Origin: Muricauda sp. MAR_2010_75
Lineage (GTDB): Bacteria; Bacteroidota; Bacteroidia; Flavobacteriales; Flavobacteriaceae
Direction: 5' to 3'
Length of the DNA: 64,000 nt
Assembly (NCBI RefSeq): GCF_000745185.1
Contig: NZ_JQNJ01000001.1
Coordinates: forward strand, 4,198,501-4,262,500
The translations under genes and the position numbers were made by a program. Of the stretch, positions 1 to 8,410 are shown in pieces. Numbering within the stretch: position 1 is the first letter of the stretch; each line of letters starts with the position of its first letter. A model generated the notes under the pieces. That model was not told where the DNA came from. It saw only the letters and a list, made by a program, of their open reading frames with translations, and did not search any database.

Positions 1-56
1 CGTTTTAAAATACCGTTTCCTTTCCCTATTTTGCAATTACTTTACAGAAACTTACT

Positions 57-1826
57 ATGCAAAAAGTTACCCGATTATTCGATTTTCCATACTACCAATT
101 GGAAAAACACCCCCTCGAAAAGGCATTGGTCACAAAATACAACGGCCAATGGGTAGCAACCTCAACACAGGAATATATTGATAAGGCAAATGCATTTAGC
201 AGAGGCTTACTTCAACTGGGGGTTAAGCCCAATGACAAGATAGCCCTTATTTCTACCACCAATAGGACCGAGTGGTGCATTGCCGATATAGGCATACTTC
301 AGGTAGGTGCGCAAAATGTTCCTATTTATCCCACCATTTCTGAGGAAGATTATGAATACATCTTGAATCATTCCGAGGCCAAATATTGTTTTGTGTCCTG
401 TGACGAAGTACTTCAAAAAGTCTTGGCCATAAGTGGAAACCTAAAGACGTTAAAAGACGTTTATTCTTTTGATCAATTGGACAATTGCAAGAGTTGGACA
501 GAAGTTTTGGAGCTTGGAGCGGATACTTCGAAACAAGAAGAAGTTGAGAACCGAAAAGCTGGGGTATCTCCTGGCGATTTGGCCACGCTTATTTATACAT
601 CTGGAACAACGGGAAAACCCAAAGGCGTAATGCTATCCCACAATAATATTGTTTCAAATGTGCTATCGGCGCAAAACCGATTACCGCTAGAGCCTGGAGA
701 TAGGGTCTTGAGTTTTCTTCCCCTCTGCCATATTTTTGAACGGACATTTTCCTATGCATACATCTATCTATGCTATGAAATCCATTTTGCGGAAGGGCTG
801 GACAAAATCAGTGAAAATGTCAAAGAAGTGAAACCCTCATGCATGACCGTTGTACCCAGACTGGTGGAAAAGGTTTATGATGCCATCATTGCTAAGGGCA
901 CGGCACTTACCGGACTTAAAAAGAAGCTTTTCTTTTGGGCCGTGGAACTTGGATTCAAGTTTAAGCCCTACAAAGCAAATGGGTGGTGGTACGAGCTGAA
1001 ATTAAAGCTGGCCAGAAAATTGATTTTCAGTAAATGGAAGGAAGCACTCGGCGGTAACCTGGAAATGATGGCCTCTGGCAGTGCGGCATTACAGCCCAGG
1101 CTCGGGCATATTTTTGCCGCTGCGGACATGCCCATCATGGAGTGTTATGGCTTAACGGAAACATCCCCTGGGATATCAGTCAGCGAAATACGCAACCATG
1201 GTTGGAAAATAGGCAAGGTGGGTAGGATCATGGATGGCGTTGAGATAAAAATTGCCGAAGATGGGGAAATACTGTGCAAGGGACCCAATGTAATGATGGG
1301 CTACTATAAAGACCCTGAAAAAACAGCAGAAGTACTCAAAGATGGTTATTTCCATACCGGTGACATTGGAGAGATTGATGAAGATGGCTTTTTGCAGATT
1401 ACCGACCGTAAGAAGGAAATGTTCAAAACCTCAGGCGGTAAATATGTGGCTCCTCAATTGTTGGAAAACCGATTTAAAGAATCCCGCTTTATAGAACAGA
1501 TTATGGTTGTTGGCGAAGGCGAAAAAATGCCAGCTGCTCTAATTCAACCTAATTTTGAATTTGTCCGTGAATGGGCCAAAAGACATCAGGTAACCGTGGG
1601 TGATAATTCAGATTTGGTCAAGAATGAAAAGGTAATAGCCCGTTTTCAGGAGGAAGTGGACCTTGCCAATGAGGAATTTGCCAAATGGGAAAAAGTAAAA
1701 CAGTTTAGGCTCACCCCAGATGTTTGGAGTGTTGAAGAAGGGCACCTTACCCCTACCATGAAATTAAAACGGAAAATTGTAAAGGAGAAATATATAGACC
1801 TCTACAATGACATTTATGGGCATTGA
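57..1826 (+). CDS. Long-chain acyl-CoA synthetase (AMP-forming), FadD15-like
   Basis: Activates free fatty acids to acyl-CoA with ATP, the entry step of beta-oxidation; probably cytoplasmic or membrane-associated. The 589-residue length is usual for the family. The AMP-binding P-loop-like motif (YTSGTTGKPKG) lies near residue 180, followed by the ECYGLTET motif near 362, the YFHTGD motif near 430 and the TDRKKEMFKTSGGK hinge near 447. No signal peptide. It is the first gene of a same-strand group containing the MarR regulator and the complete beta-oxidation enzymes, which supports a fatty-acid substrate. The chain length preference cannot be read from the sequence. The 114-bp gap to the next reading frame contains the regulator's operator, so this gene probably has its own promoter upstream of position 57. 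Confidence 0.93.
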   Translation: MQKVTRLFDFPYYQLEKHPLEKALVTKYNGQWVATSTQEYIDKANAFSRGLLQLGVKPNDKIALISTTNRTEWCIADIGILQVGAQNVPIYPTISEEDYEYILNHSEAKYCFVSCDEVLQKVLAISGNLKTLKDVYSFDQLDNCKSWTEVLELGADTSKQEEVENRKAGVSPGDLATLIYTSGTTGKPKGVMLSHNNIVSNVLSAQNRLPLEPGDRVLSFLPLCHIFERTFSYAYIYLCYEIHFAEGLDKISENVKEVKPSCMTVVPRLVEKVYDAIIAKGTALTGLKKKLFFWAVELGFKFKPYKANGWWYELKLKLARKLIFSKWKEALGGNLEMMASGSAALQPRLGHIFAAADMPIMECYGLTETSPGISVSEIRNHGWKIGKVGRIMDGVEIKIAEDGEILCKGPNVMMGYYKDPEKTAEVLKDGYFHTGDIGEIDEDGFLQITDRKKEMFKTSGGKYVAPQLLENRFKESRFIEQIMVVGEGEKMPAALIQPNFEFVREWAKRHQVTVGDNSDLVKNEKVIARFQEEVDLANEEFAKWEKVKQFRLTPDVWSVEEGHLTPTMKLKRKIVKEKYIDLYNDIYGH

Positions 1827-1905
1827 TTCTCCAACCATCAATCTAAAATAACATACCCACTACCCAACTCGAGAGGATTTAATTTTCATTAGGATAATTT
1901 GATGT

Positions 1906-1929
1906 ATTTATTATGCATGCATAATAAAT
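1906..1929. promoter_or_regulatory. Perfect 24-bp palindrome, probable MarR operator
   Basis: The half-site ATTTATTATGCA is followed directly by its exact reverse complement, with no spacer. It lies upstream of the -7 element at 1935, across the expected -33 region of the marR promoter, so a bound dimer would block RNA polymerase. Autoregulation by the adjacent MarR-family protein, probably relieved by an acyl-CoA, is inference. Confidence 0.75.
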
Positions 1930-1934
1930 TTTCA

Positions 1935-1942
1935 TATATTTG
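1935..1942 (+). promoter_or_regulatory. Bacteroidetes-type -7 element of the marR-fad operon
   Basis: TATATTTG fits the Bacteroidetes -7 consensus TAnnTTTG exactly. It sits 18 bp before the ATG at 1961 and just downstream of the palindromic operator, predicting a very short leader. Confidence 0.65.
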
Positions 1943-1960
1943 AGAACACCAAACTGTTCT

Positions 1961-2407
1961 ATGAAAGATTTGACCATTGATTATGCACTGAGAGCCACTT
2001 GGCAAGCCGTAAGCAAAATGTACAATGAAGAGGCCAAGAATTATGGGGTAACCATGGCCATAGGCTTTACGCTGTTGAGCATCGACCCCAAGGAAGGAAC
2101 TCCAAGCACCGCACTCGGGCCCAAAATGGGAATGGAGGCCACAAGTTTATCCAGGATCTTAAAAAATATTGAGGAAAGGGGGTATATCCAACGAAAACCA
2201 AACCCCAACGATGGTAGAGGAGTCTTGATTCACCTTACTGCTCTAGGGCTGGAAAAACGAAAGGAGTCCAAAGATGTAGTGCTCCGTTTCAATGAAGTGG
2301 TCAAAGAAAACGTCTCCGAAGAAAATCTTGCAGGTTTCTTTAAGACCATGGATATTATCAACAAATTGATTTCAGATAAAAAAATATACATAAAAACGAC
2401 TAATTAA
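1961..2407 (+). CDS. MarR-family transcriptional regulator of fatty-acid degradation
   Basis: A 148-residue winged helix-turn-helix protein. The recognition-helix region reads like MarR (GMEATSLSRILKNIEERGYI) and is followed by the wing signature PNDGR. I chose the ATG at 1961 rather than the in-frame TTG at 1940 because the TTG overlaps the -7 element. The stop is 15 bp before the beta-oxidation fusion gene, so the two are probably co-transcribed. Known MarR-type regulators of fatty-acid or aromatic degradation respond to acyl-CoA thioesters; by position this one should repress the downstream genes and itself through the palindrome at 1906-1929. The ligand assignment is inferred. Confidence 0.88.
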   Translation: MKDLTIDYALRATWQAVSKMYNEEAKNYGVTMAIGFTLLSIDPKEGTPSTALGPKMGMEATSLSRILKNIEERGYIQRKPNPNDGRGVLIHLTALGLEKRKESKDVVLRFNEVVKENVSEENLAGFFKTMDIINKLISDKKIYIKTTN

Positions 2408-2422
2408 AACAAACATACATCA

Positions 2423-4828
2423 ATGAAAAGGCATATCAACAAAGTTGCCGTTATCGGTTCTGGTATTATGGGAAGTGGCATTGCCTGCCATTTTGCCAAT
2501 ATCGGCGTCGAGGTTTTATTGCTGGATATTGTACCAAGGGAACTTAACGAAAAGGAAAAGTCCAAAGGGCTCTCCTTGGAGGACAAAGTTGTGCGTAACC
2601 GATTGGTGAACGACGCCTTGGCCGCAGCATTAAAGTCAAAACCCTCCCCTATTTACCATCAAAAATTTGCGAACCGCATCACCACCGGAAATTTGGAGGA
2701 TGACATTTCCAAGGTTTCCAAAGTGGATTGGATTATTGAAGTGGTCGTGGAGCGGTTGGACATTAAAAAGCAAGTTTTTGAAAACTTGGAAAAACATAGA
2801 ACACCAGGAACACTCATTACTTCCAATACTTCGGGCATTCCCATTAAGTTTATGAGTGAAGGAAGAAGTCAGGATTTCAAGGAACATTTCTGCGGAACCC
2901 ACTTCTTCAACCCACCGCGGTACCTAAAGCTTTTTGAAATTATCCCTGGGCCCGAAACTTCTCCTGAAGTTTTGGAGTTTTTGAACAGTTACGGCGAGCA
3001 GTATCTGGGCAAAACTTCTGTGGTGGCCAAGGATACACCTGCCTTTATCGGCAACCGCATCGGGATTTTCAGTATTCAGAGCCTTTTTCATATGGTAAAG
3101 GAAATGGGCATGACGGTGGAAGAGGTTGACAAACTTACCGGACCTGTTATTGGACGACCAAAATCTGCCACGTTCCGTACGGTTGATGTGGTCGGTTTGG
3201 ATACTTTGGTGCATGTAGCCAATGGAATCAGTGAAAATTGTAAGGACGATGAGCGTCACGAGCTGTTCCAACTCCCAGATTTCATCAATACCATGATGGA
3301 AAACAAATGGTTGGGAAGCAAAACGGGACAAGGTTTCTATAAAAAGGTTAAAGGTGATGATGGCAAGAGCGAAATCCTCACTTTGGATTTGGACTCGATG
3401 GAGTATCGTGATAAAAAGAGTGCAAAATTCGCCACTTTGGAGCTTACCAAGACCATTGACAAAGTAATCGATAGATTTTCGGTGTTGGTGGATGGACAGG
3501 ATAAGGCCGGAGAATTTTATCGAAAAAGTTTCGGGGCATTGTTTGCCTACGTCACCCATCGTATTCCGGAAATAACCAACGAACTCTACAAGATTGATGA
3601 TGCCATGAAAGCTGGGTTTGGCTGGGAACACGGCCCATTCCAGATTTGGGACGCAGTTGGACTGGATAAAGGTCTGGAATTCATCAAAGCCGAAGGTTTG
3701 GTAGCTGCCCCTTGGGTTGCAGAAATGAAAGCAGCCGGAGTTGATTCCTTTTATACGGTAAAAGATGGTGCTACCTATTTTTATGACATCCCCAAGAAGG
3801 CCATGGAAAAAGTTCCGGGTCAGGATGCCTTCATCATTTTGGATAACATCAGAACGTCAAAAGAAGTGTTCAAAAACAGTGGGGTGGTCATCGAGGATTT
3901 GGGTGATGGTATATTGAACTGCGAATTCCAATCCAAAATGAACACCATCGGTGGTGATGTTCTCGCAGGATTGAACAAAGCTGTTGACCTAGCTGAAAAA
4001 GATTTCCAAGGATTGGTGGTCGGAAACCAAGCTGCCAATTTCTCTGTGGGAGCCAATATTGGAATGATTTTTATGATGGCCGTGGAACAGGAATACGACG
4101 AACTGAACATGGCCATCAAATACTTTCAGGATACCATGATGCGGATGCGATATTCCTCCATCCCCACAGTATCAGCGCCACATGGCATGTGCTTGGGAGG
4201 TGGTTGTGAATTGTCCATGCATGCCGACAAAGTAGTCGCCGCGGCAGAAACCTATATTGGATTGGTGGAGTTTGGCGTCGGGGTCATCCCCGGCGGAGGT
4301 GGCTCCAAGGAAATGACACTTCGTGCATCAGATACCTTCCGAAAAAATGATGTGGAATTGAACGTGCTGCAGGAGTACTTTTTAACCATCGGTATGGCGA
4401 AAGTGTCCACATCTGCCTATGAAGCCTTCGATTTGGGTATCCTGCAAAAAGGAAAAGATGTAGTGATCGTGAACAAAGATCGACAAATTGCTACAGCCAA
4501 AGCACATGCCAAATTAATGGCGGAAGCAGGATACACCAAACCAATACCACGAAAAGACGTGAAAGTGCTGGGTAAACAAGCGCTTGGAATGTTCTTGGTA
4601 GGAACCGATTCCATGGAAGCGGGGCATTACATTTCGGAACACGATAAGAAAATAGCCAATAAACTGGCCTACGTTATGGCCGGAGGGGATTTATCTGAAG
4701 CCAATTATGTTAGTGAACAGTACTTGTTGGATTTAGAACGCGAAGCATTCCTTTCACTTTGTACGGAACGGAAGACTTTGGAGCGCATCCAGCACATGTT
4801 GAAAACAGGGAAACCCTTGCGTAATTAG
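2423..4828 (+). CDS. fadN: 3-hydroxyacyl-CoA dehydrogenase / enoyl-CoA hydratase fusion (FadN type)
   Basis: An 801-residue bifunctional beta-oxidation enzyme with the dehydrogenase first and the hydratase last, the order found in Bacillus FadN and opposite to E. coli FadB. The N-terminal Rossmann motif GSGIMGSGIACHF is at residues 12-24, and the HFFNPPRY motif near 160 is typical of the NAD-binding domain. The crotonase part occupies about residues 480-720, with HGMCLGGGCELSM near 590 and EFGVGVIPGGGG near 617. Both glutamates that correspond to the catalytic pair of enoyl-CoA hydratases are present, so both activities should be intact. The next gene of the pathway, the thiolase, lies beyond an inserted four-helix-bundle gene. 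Confidence 0.94.
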   Translation: MKRHINKVAVIGSGIMGSGIACHFANIGVEVLLLDIVPRELNEKEKSKGLSLEDKVVRNRLVNDALAAALKSKPSPIYHQKFANRITTGNLEDDISKVSKVDWIIEVVVERLDIKKQVFENLEKHRTPGTLITSNTSGIPIKFMSEGRSQDFKEHFCGTHFFNPPRYLKLFEIIPGPETSPEVLEFLNSYGEQYLGKTSVVAKDTPAFIGNRIGIFSIQSLFHMVKEMGMTVEEVDKLTGPVIGRPKSATFRTVDVVGLDTLVHVANGISENCKDDERHELFQLPDFINTMMENKWLGSKTGQGFYKKVKGDDGKSEILTLDLDSMEYRDKKSAKFATLELTKTIDKVIDRFSVLVDGQDKAGEFYRKSFGALFAYVTHRIPEITNELYKIDDAMKAGFGWEHGPFQIWDAVGLDKGLEFIKAEGLVAAPWVAEMKAAGVDSFYTVKDGATYFYDIPKKAMEKVPGQDAFIILDNIRTSKEVFKNSGVVIEDLGDGILNCEFQSKMNTIGGDVLAGLNKAVDLAEKDFQGLVVGNQAANFSVGANIGMIFMMAVEQEYDELNMAIKYFQDTMMRMRYSSIPTVSAPHGMCLGGGCELSMHADKVVAAAETYIGLVEFGVGVIPGGGGSKEMTLRASDTFRKNDVELNVLQEYFLTIGMAKVSTSAYEAFDLGILQKGKDVVIVNKDRQIATAKAHAKLMAEAGYTKPIPRKDVKVLGKQALGMFLVGTDSMEAGHYISEHDKKIANKLAYVMAGGDLSEANYVSEQYLLDLEREAFLSLCTERKTLERIQHMLKTGKPLRN

Positions 4829-4831
4829 TAT

Positions 4832-4866
4832 ATGAAAGTAGTGAGATAGTAGAATTGAGTATTCAG
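4832..4866 (+). repeat. Left arm of heptamer-repeat element (5 degenerate units, TAnTnAG)
   Basis: Five consecutive 7-bp units (ATGAAAG, TAGTGAG, ATAGTAG, AATTGAG, TATTCAG) fill the space between the fadN stop and the ATG at 4869. Their reverse complement follows the CTnAnTA pattern of the right arm at 5218-5252, so the arms are in inverted orientation. Pairing of nested units gives about 23 matches in 35 positions, so any stem would be imperfect. Confidence 0.7.
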
Positions 4867-4868
4867 AA

Positions 4869-5216
4869 ATGCATAAAGTGGAAGATTTAAAGATTTGGCA
4901 AAAAGCAATTGAGCTTTCCAAAGCGATTTATATTCTTATTTCTGATCTACCAAAGGACGAAAGATTTGGTTTGACCCAGCAAATGAAAAGAAGTGCCGTT
5001 TCCGTGCCATCAAATATAGCTGAAGGTGCTGGGAGAAATTCCAACAAAGAGTTTAGACACTTCTTGGGTATTGCAAATGGTTCGCTTTATGAACTACAAA
5101 CCCAATTAATATTAACCATCGAATTAAACTTAATCGACAACAAAAAAGTTCAACATATCATTGAGGAGTGCATTGAAATTCAAAAAATGAATTACGCACT
5201 ATTGCAAAAACTGTAA
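4869..5216 (+). CDS. Four-helix bundle protein (S23 / 23S rRNA intervening-sequence protein family)
   Basis: A 115-residue helical protein with the family hallmarks: the start region LKIWQKAIELSKAIY, the central QQMKRSAVSVPSNIAEGAGR motif and the LGIANGSLYELQTQL helix. The family includes proteins encoded inside the intervening sequences of 23S rRNA and is distantly related to the Avd accessory protein of diversity-generating retroelements; no enzymatic role is established. It has no evident part in beta-oxidation, yet splits fadN from the thiolase gene on the same strand. Both flanks are built of 7-bp repeats in opposite orientation that abut the start and stop codons, so the gene looks like cargo of a small repeat element. 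A role in binding its own flanking RNA or DNA is conjecture. Confidence 0.9.
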   Translation: MHKVEDLKIWQKAIELSKAIYILISDLPKDERFGLTQQMKRSAVSVPSNIAEGAGRNSNKEFRHFLGIANGSLYELQTQLILTIELNLIDNKKVQHIIEECIEIQKMNYALLQKL

Positions 5217-5217
5217 T

Positions 5218-5252
5218 CTAAATACGCACTTCTCAATACTCAATACTTAAAA
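5218..5252 (+). repeat. Right arm of heptamer-repeat element (5 units, CTnAnTA)
   Basis: The units CTAAATA, CGCACTT, CTCAATA, CTCAATA and CTTAAAA run from 1 bp after the stop codon of the four-helix-bundle gene to 1 bp before the thiolase ATG at 5254. They are the inverted counterpart of the left arm. The thiolase ribosome-binding region is therefore made of the repeat itself. Confidence 0.7.
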
Positions 5253-5253
5253 A

Positions 5254-6444
5254 ATGAAAACAGCATATATCGTAAAAGCATACAGAACTGCAGTGGGCAA
5301 GGCGCCACGGGGATTATTTCGGTTCAAGAGACCCGATGAACTTGCCGCGGAGACCATCGAATACATGATGAAGGAATTGCCTCAACTCGATAAAAAACGT
5401 ATCGATGATGTCATTGTGGGCAATGCTATGCCAGAAGCCGAACAAGGGTTAAATATGGCCCGGCTCATCTCCCTTATGGGGTTGGACATTGAAGACGTTC
5501 CAGGGGTCACCGTTAACCGGTATTGCGCTTCTGGATTGGAAACCATTGGCATTGCAACTGCGAAAATTCAATCTGGAATGGCGGATTGTATTATTGCGGG
5601 TGGTGCAGAGAGCATGAGTTACATCCCGATGGGCGGTTACAAACCCACACCGGATTATGCAACTGCAAAAGAAGGGCATGAGGATTATTATTGGGGTATG
5701 GGGCTTACTGCGGAAGCGGTAGCACAACAATTCAAAGTTTCACGAGAAGACCAGGATGTGTTCGCCTATAACTCCCACATGAAAGCATTGAAAGCCCAAG
5801 AAGAAAATCGATTCCAAGACCAAATTGTCCCGATTGAGGTACAACACACTTTTGTGAACGAGGCAGGAAAAAAGGAAACCAAAAACTACACCGTCAACAA
5901 GGATGAAGGACCCCGAAAAGACACCAACATTCCCACTTTGAATAAATTGCGACCTGTTTTTGCCGCTGGTGGAAGTGTTACCGCTGGAAACTCGTCACAA
6001 ATGAGCGATGGTGCTGCTTTTGTCATGGTCATGAGCGAAGAAATGGTAAAAGAATTGAATCTGGAACCCATTGCCCGTTTGGTGAACTATGCTGCAGCAG
6101 GGGTTGAACCACGAATCATGGGAATTGGCCCCGTGAAAGCGATTCCAAAAGCCTTAAAACAAGCTGGATTAAAGCAAAATGATGTAGAACTCATCGAATT
6201 GAACGAAGCCTTTGCTTCGCAATCTTTGGCCGTTATCCGCGAATTGGGATTGGATCCAGAAATTGTCAATGTAAACGGTGGAGCCATTGCACTTGGACAT
6301 CCATTGGGGTGCACTGGAGCAAAATTATCCGTTCAACTTTTTGATGAGATGCGCAAACGCGATATGAAAGGAAAATATGGAATGGTGACCATGTGCGTTG
6401 GTACAGGACAAGGCGCAGCAGGTATTTATGAATTTTTAAATTAA
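5254..6444 (+). CDS. fadA: Acetyl-CoA acyltransferase (3-ketoacyl-CoA thiolase)
   Basis: A 396-residue thiolase that cleaves 3-ketoacyl-CoA with CoA to give acetyl-CoA and a shortened acyl-CoA. The acylated cysteine is in VNRYCASGLETI (about C91), the catalytic histidine is in GGAIALGHPLGCTGA (about H349) and the second cysteine in TMCVGTGQG (about C381), so the full catalytic triad is present. Length is standard. It follows the dehydrogenase/hydratase fusion on the same strand, separated only by the repeat element with its four-helix-bundle gene, and precedes the acyl-CoA dehydrogenase. Degradative thiolase is preferred over a biosynthetic acetoacetyl-CoA thiolase because of this context. 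Confidence 0.94.
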   Translation: MKTAYIVKAYRTAVGKAPRGLFRFKRPDELAAETIEYMMKELPQLDKKRIDDVIVGNAMPEAEQGLNMARLISLMGLDIEDVPGVTVNRYCASGLETIGIATAKIQSGMADCIIAGGAESMSYIPMGGYKPTPDYATAKEGHEDYYWGMGLTAEAVAQQFKVSREDQDVFAYNSHMKALKAQEENRFQDQIVPIEVQHTFVNEAGKKETKNYTVNKDEGPRKDTNIPTLNKLRPVFAAGGSVTAGNSSQMSDGAAFVMVMSEEMVKELNLEPIARLVNYAAAGVEPRIMGIGPVKAIPKALKQAGLKQNDVELIELNEAFASQSLAVIRELGLDPEIVNVNGGAIALGHPLGCTGAKLSVQLFDEMRKRDMKGKYGMVTMCVGTGQGAAGIYEFLN

Positions 6445-6449
6445 ATAAG

Positions 6450-6535
6450 ATATCAGATTCAGTATTGAGATATCAGTAGTCAATTTTGTTCATCTGAAAA
6501 CTCAATACTCACTACTAATTACTAAACACTTAATA
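6450..6535 (+). repeat. Heptamer-repeat element without cargo
   Basis: The gap between thiolase and acyl-CoA dehydrogenase holds a left arm of units ATATCAG, ATTCAG (6 nt), TATTGAG, ATATCAG and TAGTCAA (6450-6483), a 17-nt spacer, then a right arm CTCAATA, CTCACTA, CTAATTA, CTAAACA, CTTAATA (6501-6535) ending 2 bp before the ATG. Arm patterns and orientation match those around the four-helix-bundle gene. The 9-nt stretches at 6461-6469 and 6501-6509 are exact inverted repeats. Confidence 0.7.
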
Positions 6536-6537
6536 TT

Positions 6538-8349
6538 ATGAGTGCTGAAACTATGGAAAAGGACATCCTAAGAGGAGGTCAATTTTTGGTGAAAGAAACC
6601 AAGTGTGAGGACATTTTCACTTTGGAAGACCTCAACGAAGAGCAAAAAATGATGCGCGAAAGCACCAAGGAGTTTGTAGACCGTGAGCTTTGGGCACATT
6701 GGGAACGTTTTGAGAAAAAAGATTACGCCTATACAGAAGAATGCATGCGTAAAGCAGGTGAACTGGGCCTTTTGAGTGTCGCTGTTCCCGAAGCGTATGG
6801 TGGTATGGGTATGGGATTTGTCTCCACCATGTTGGTTTGCGATTATATCTCAGGAGCCACAGGTTCGTTCAGTACCGCTTTTGGGGCTCATACGGGAATC
6901 GGGACCATGCCAATTACGCTCTACGGAACCGAGGAGCAAAAACAAAAATATGTACCGAGATTAGCTTCGGGCGAATGGTTTGGAGCCTATTGTTTAACGG
7001 AGCCCGGAGCGGGTTCCGATGCCAATTCCGGGAAAACCAAGGCTGTACTGTCCGAAGATGGAAAATACTACAGCATCACCGGGCAGAAGATGTGGATTTC
7101 CAACGCTGGATTCTGCAATATGTTCATTGTTTTTGCGCGAATTGAAGACGACAAGTACATCACCGGTTTCATTGTGGAGAACGACCCTGAAAATGGCATT
7201 TCCTTTGGAGATGAAGAAAAGAAACTGGGCATCCACTCCTCCTCTACCCGACAAGTGTTTTTTAATGAAACCAAGGTTCCCGTTGAAAATATGTTATCCG
7301 AAAGAGGCAATGGGTTTAAAATTGCTATGAACGCCCTTAACATCGGTAGAATTAAATTAGCAGCAGCCTGTTTGGAGGCACAAAGACGTGTCCTTAATGA
7401 AGCGACCAAGTATGCCAATGAACGTGTGCAGTTTAAAACACCTATCATAAATTTTGGTGCTGTAAAAGCGAAAATAGCCGATATGGCCACCAACGCGTAT
7501 GTAGATGAATCTGCTTGTTACCGTGCTGCGAAAAATATCGAGGACAGAATCGCCATTCGAGAAGCCAGTGGCAACCCCCATCAAGAAGCGGAGCTTAAAG
7601 GTGTTGAGGAGTATGCCATTGAATGTTCCATTCTAAAAGTGGCGGTTTCCGAGCACGTACAGCATACCACGGATGAAGGTATCCAAATTTTTGGAGGTAT
7701 GGGCTTTAGTGCCGATACTCCCATGGAATCTGCTTGGCGAGACGCCCGTATTTCCCGAATTTATGAAGGAACCAACGAAATCAACAGAATGTTGTCTGTG
7801 GGCATGTTAGTGAAAAAAGCCATGAAAGGCCATGTGGATTTGCTTGGGCCTGCAACGGCTGTTGGCGAGGAGTTGATGGGTATTCCATCCTTTGATACTC
7901 CTGATTTCTCAGCATTGCTTTCTGAGGAAAAAGATATGGTTGCCCGTTTGAAAAAAGTGTTTTTGATGATTGCAGGTAAAGCTGTTCAAAGATATGGCCC
8001 AGATTTGGAAGAGCACCAAATGCTTTTGATGTCTGCTGCCGATATTTTGATTCAGGTGTATTTGGCAGAATCCACCATCCTCCGTGCCGAGAAAAACGCA
8101 AAACGATTTGGTGAAGATGCCCAAGCGACACAAATTGACATGGCCAAACTCTATCTGTACAGAGCTGTGGATATCATCAACCAAAAGGGAAAAGAAGCGA
8201 TTGTTTCTTTTACCGTAGGTGATGAACAACGCATGATGCTCATGGGACTGAAACGTTTCACGAAATATACAAATCAACCCAATGTTGTGGCTCTTCGCAC
8301 CCAGATTGCGGACAAAGTGGCTGCAGATAACGGGTATACCTTCGACTAA
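6538..8349 (+). CDS. fadE: Acyl-CoA dehydrogenase
   Basis: A 603-residue FAD-dependent enzyme for the first oxidation step of beta-oxidation. The flavin/substrate motif CLTEPGAGSDA is near residue 153, KMWISNAG near 183, and the catalytic-base motif IYEGTNEINR near 408 with the glutamate at about residue 410. The extra C-terminal segment of roughly 170 residues beyond the usual 380-430 is typical of the long very-long-chain or FadE-type enzymes found in Bacteroidota and Bacillus. It closes the fad operon and is followed at once by a strong hairpin terminator. The electron acceptor (ETF or other) is not encoded in the window. Confidence 0.94.
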   Translation: MSAETMEKDILRGGQFLVKETKCEDIFTLEDLNEEQKMMRESTKEFVDRELWAHWERFEKKDYAYTEECMRKAGELGLLSVAVPEAYGGMGMGFVSTMLVCDYISGATGSFSTAFGAHTGIGTMPITLYGTEEQKQKYVPRLASGEWFGAYCLTEPGAGSDANSGKTKAVLSEDGKYYSITGQKMWISNAGFCNMFIVFARIEDDKYITGFIVENDPENGISFGDEEKKLGIHSSSTRQVFFNETKVPVENMLSERGNGFKIAMNALNIGRIKLAAACLEAQRRVLNEATKYANERVQFKTPIINFGAVKAKIADMATNAYVDESACYRAAKNIEDRIAIREASGNPHQEAELKGVEEYAIECSILKVAVSEHVQHTTDEGIQIFGGMGFSADTPMESAWRDARISRIYEGTNEINRMLSVGMLVKKAMKGHVDLLGPATAVGEELMGIPSFDTPDFSALLSEEKDMVARLKKVFLMIAGKAVQRYGPDLEEHQMLLMSAADILIQVYLAESTILRAEKNAKRFGEDAQATQIDMAKLYLYRAVDIINQKGKEAIVSFTVGDEQRMMLMGLKRFTKYTNQPNVVALRTQIADKVAADNGYTFD

Positions 8350-8381
8350 TTCAAATAATGCTGAAACAAAGCTAATTTGAG

Positions 8382-8410
8382 AAACGCCCCAAAATTGGGG
8401 CGTTTTTTTT
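8382..8410. terminator. Bidirectional terminator between the fad operon and GH15 gene
   Basis: The perfect 9-bp stem AAACGCCCC / GGGGCGTTT with a 6-nt AAAATT loop is followed by a run of T on the plus strand and carries flanking A residues for the minus strand. It separates two convergent genes; the T run touches the stop codon of the minus-strand gene. Confidence 0.9.

Noticed and set aside
2924..3631. 235-codon open frame on the minus strand
   Set aside because: Antisense to the conserved dehydrogenase domain of the beta-oxidation fusion gene, and no recognisable protein family.
4869..5216. Ribosomal protein S23 or toxin-antitoxin component
   Set aside because: The family name S23 is historical; it is not part of the ribosome core, and there is no partner toxin or antitoxin gene next to it.
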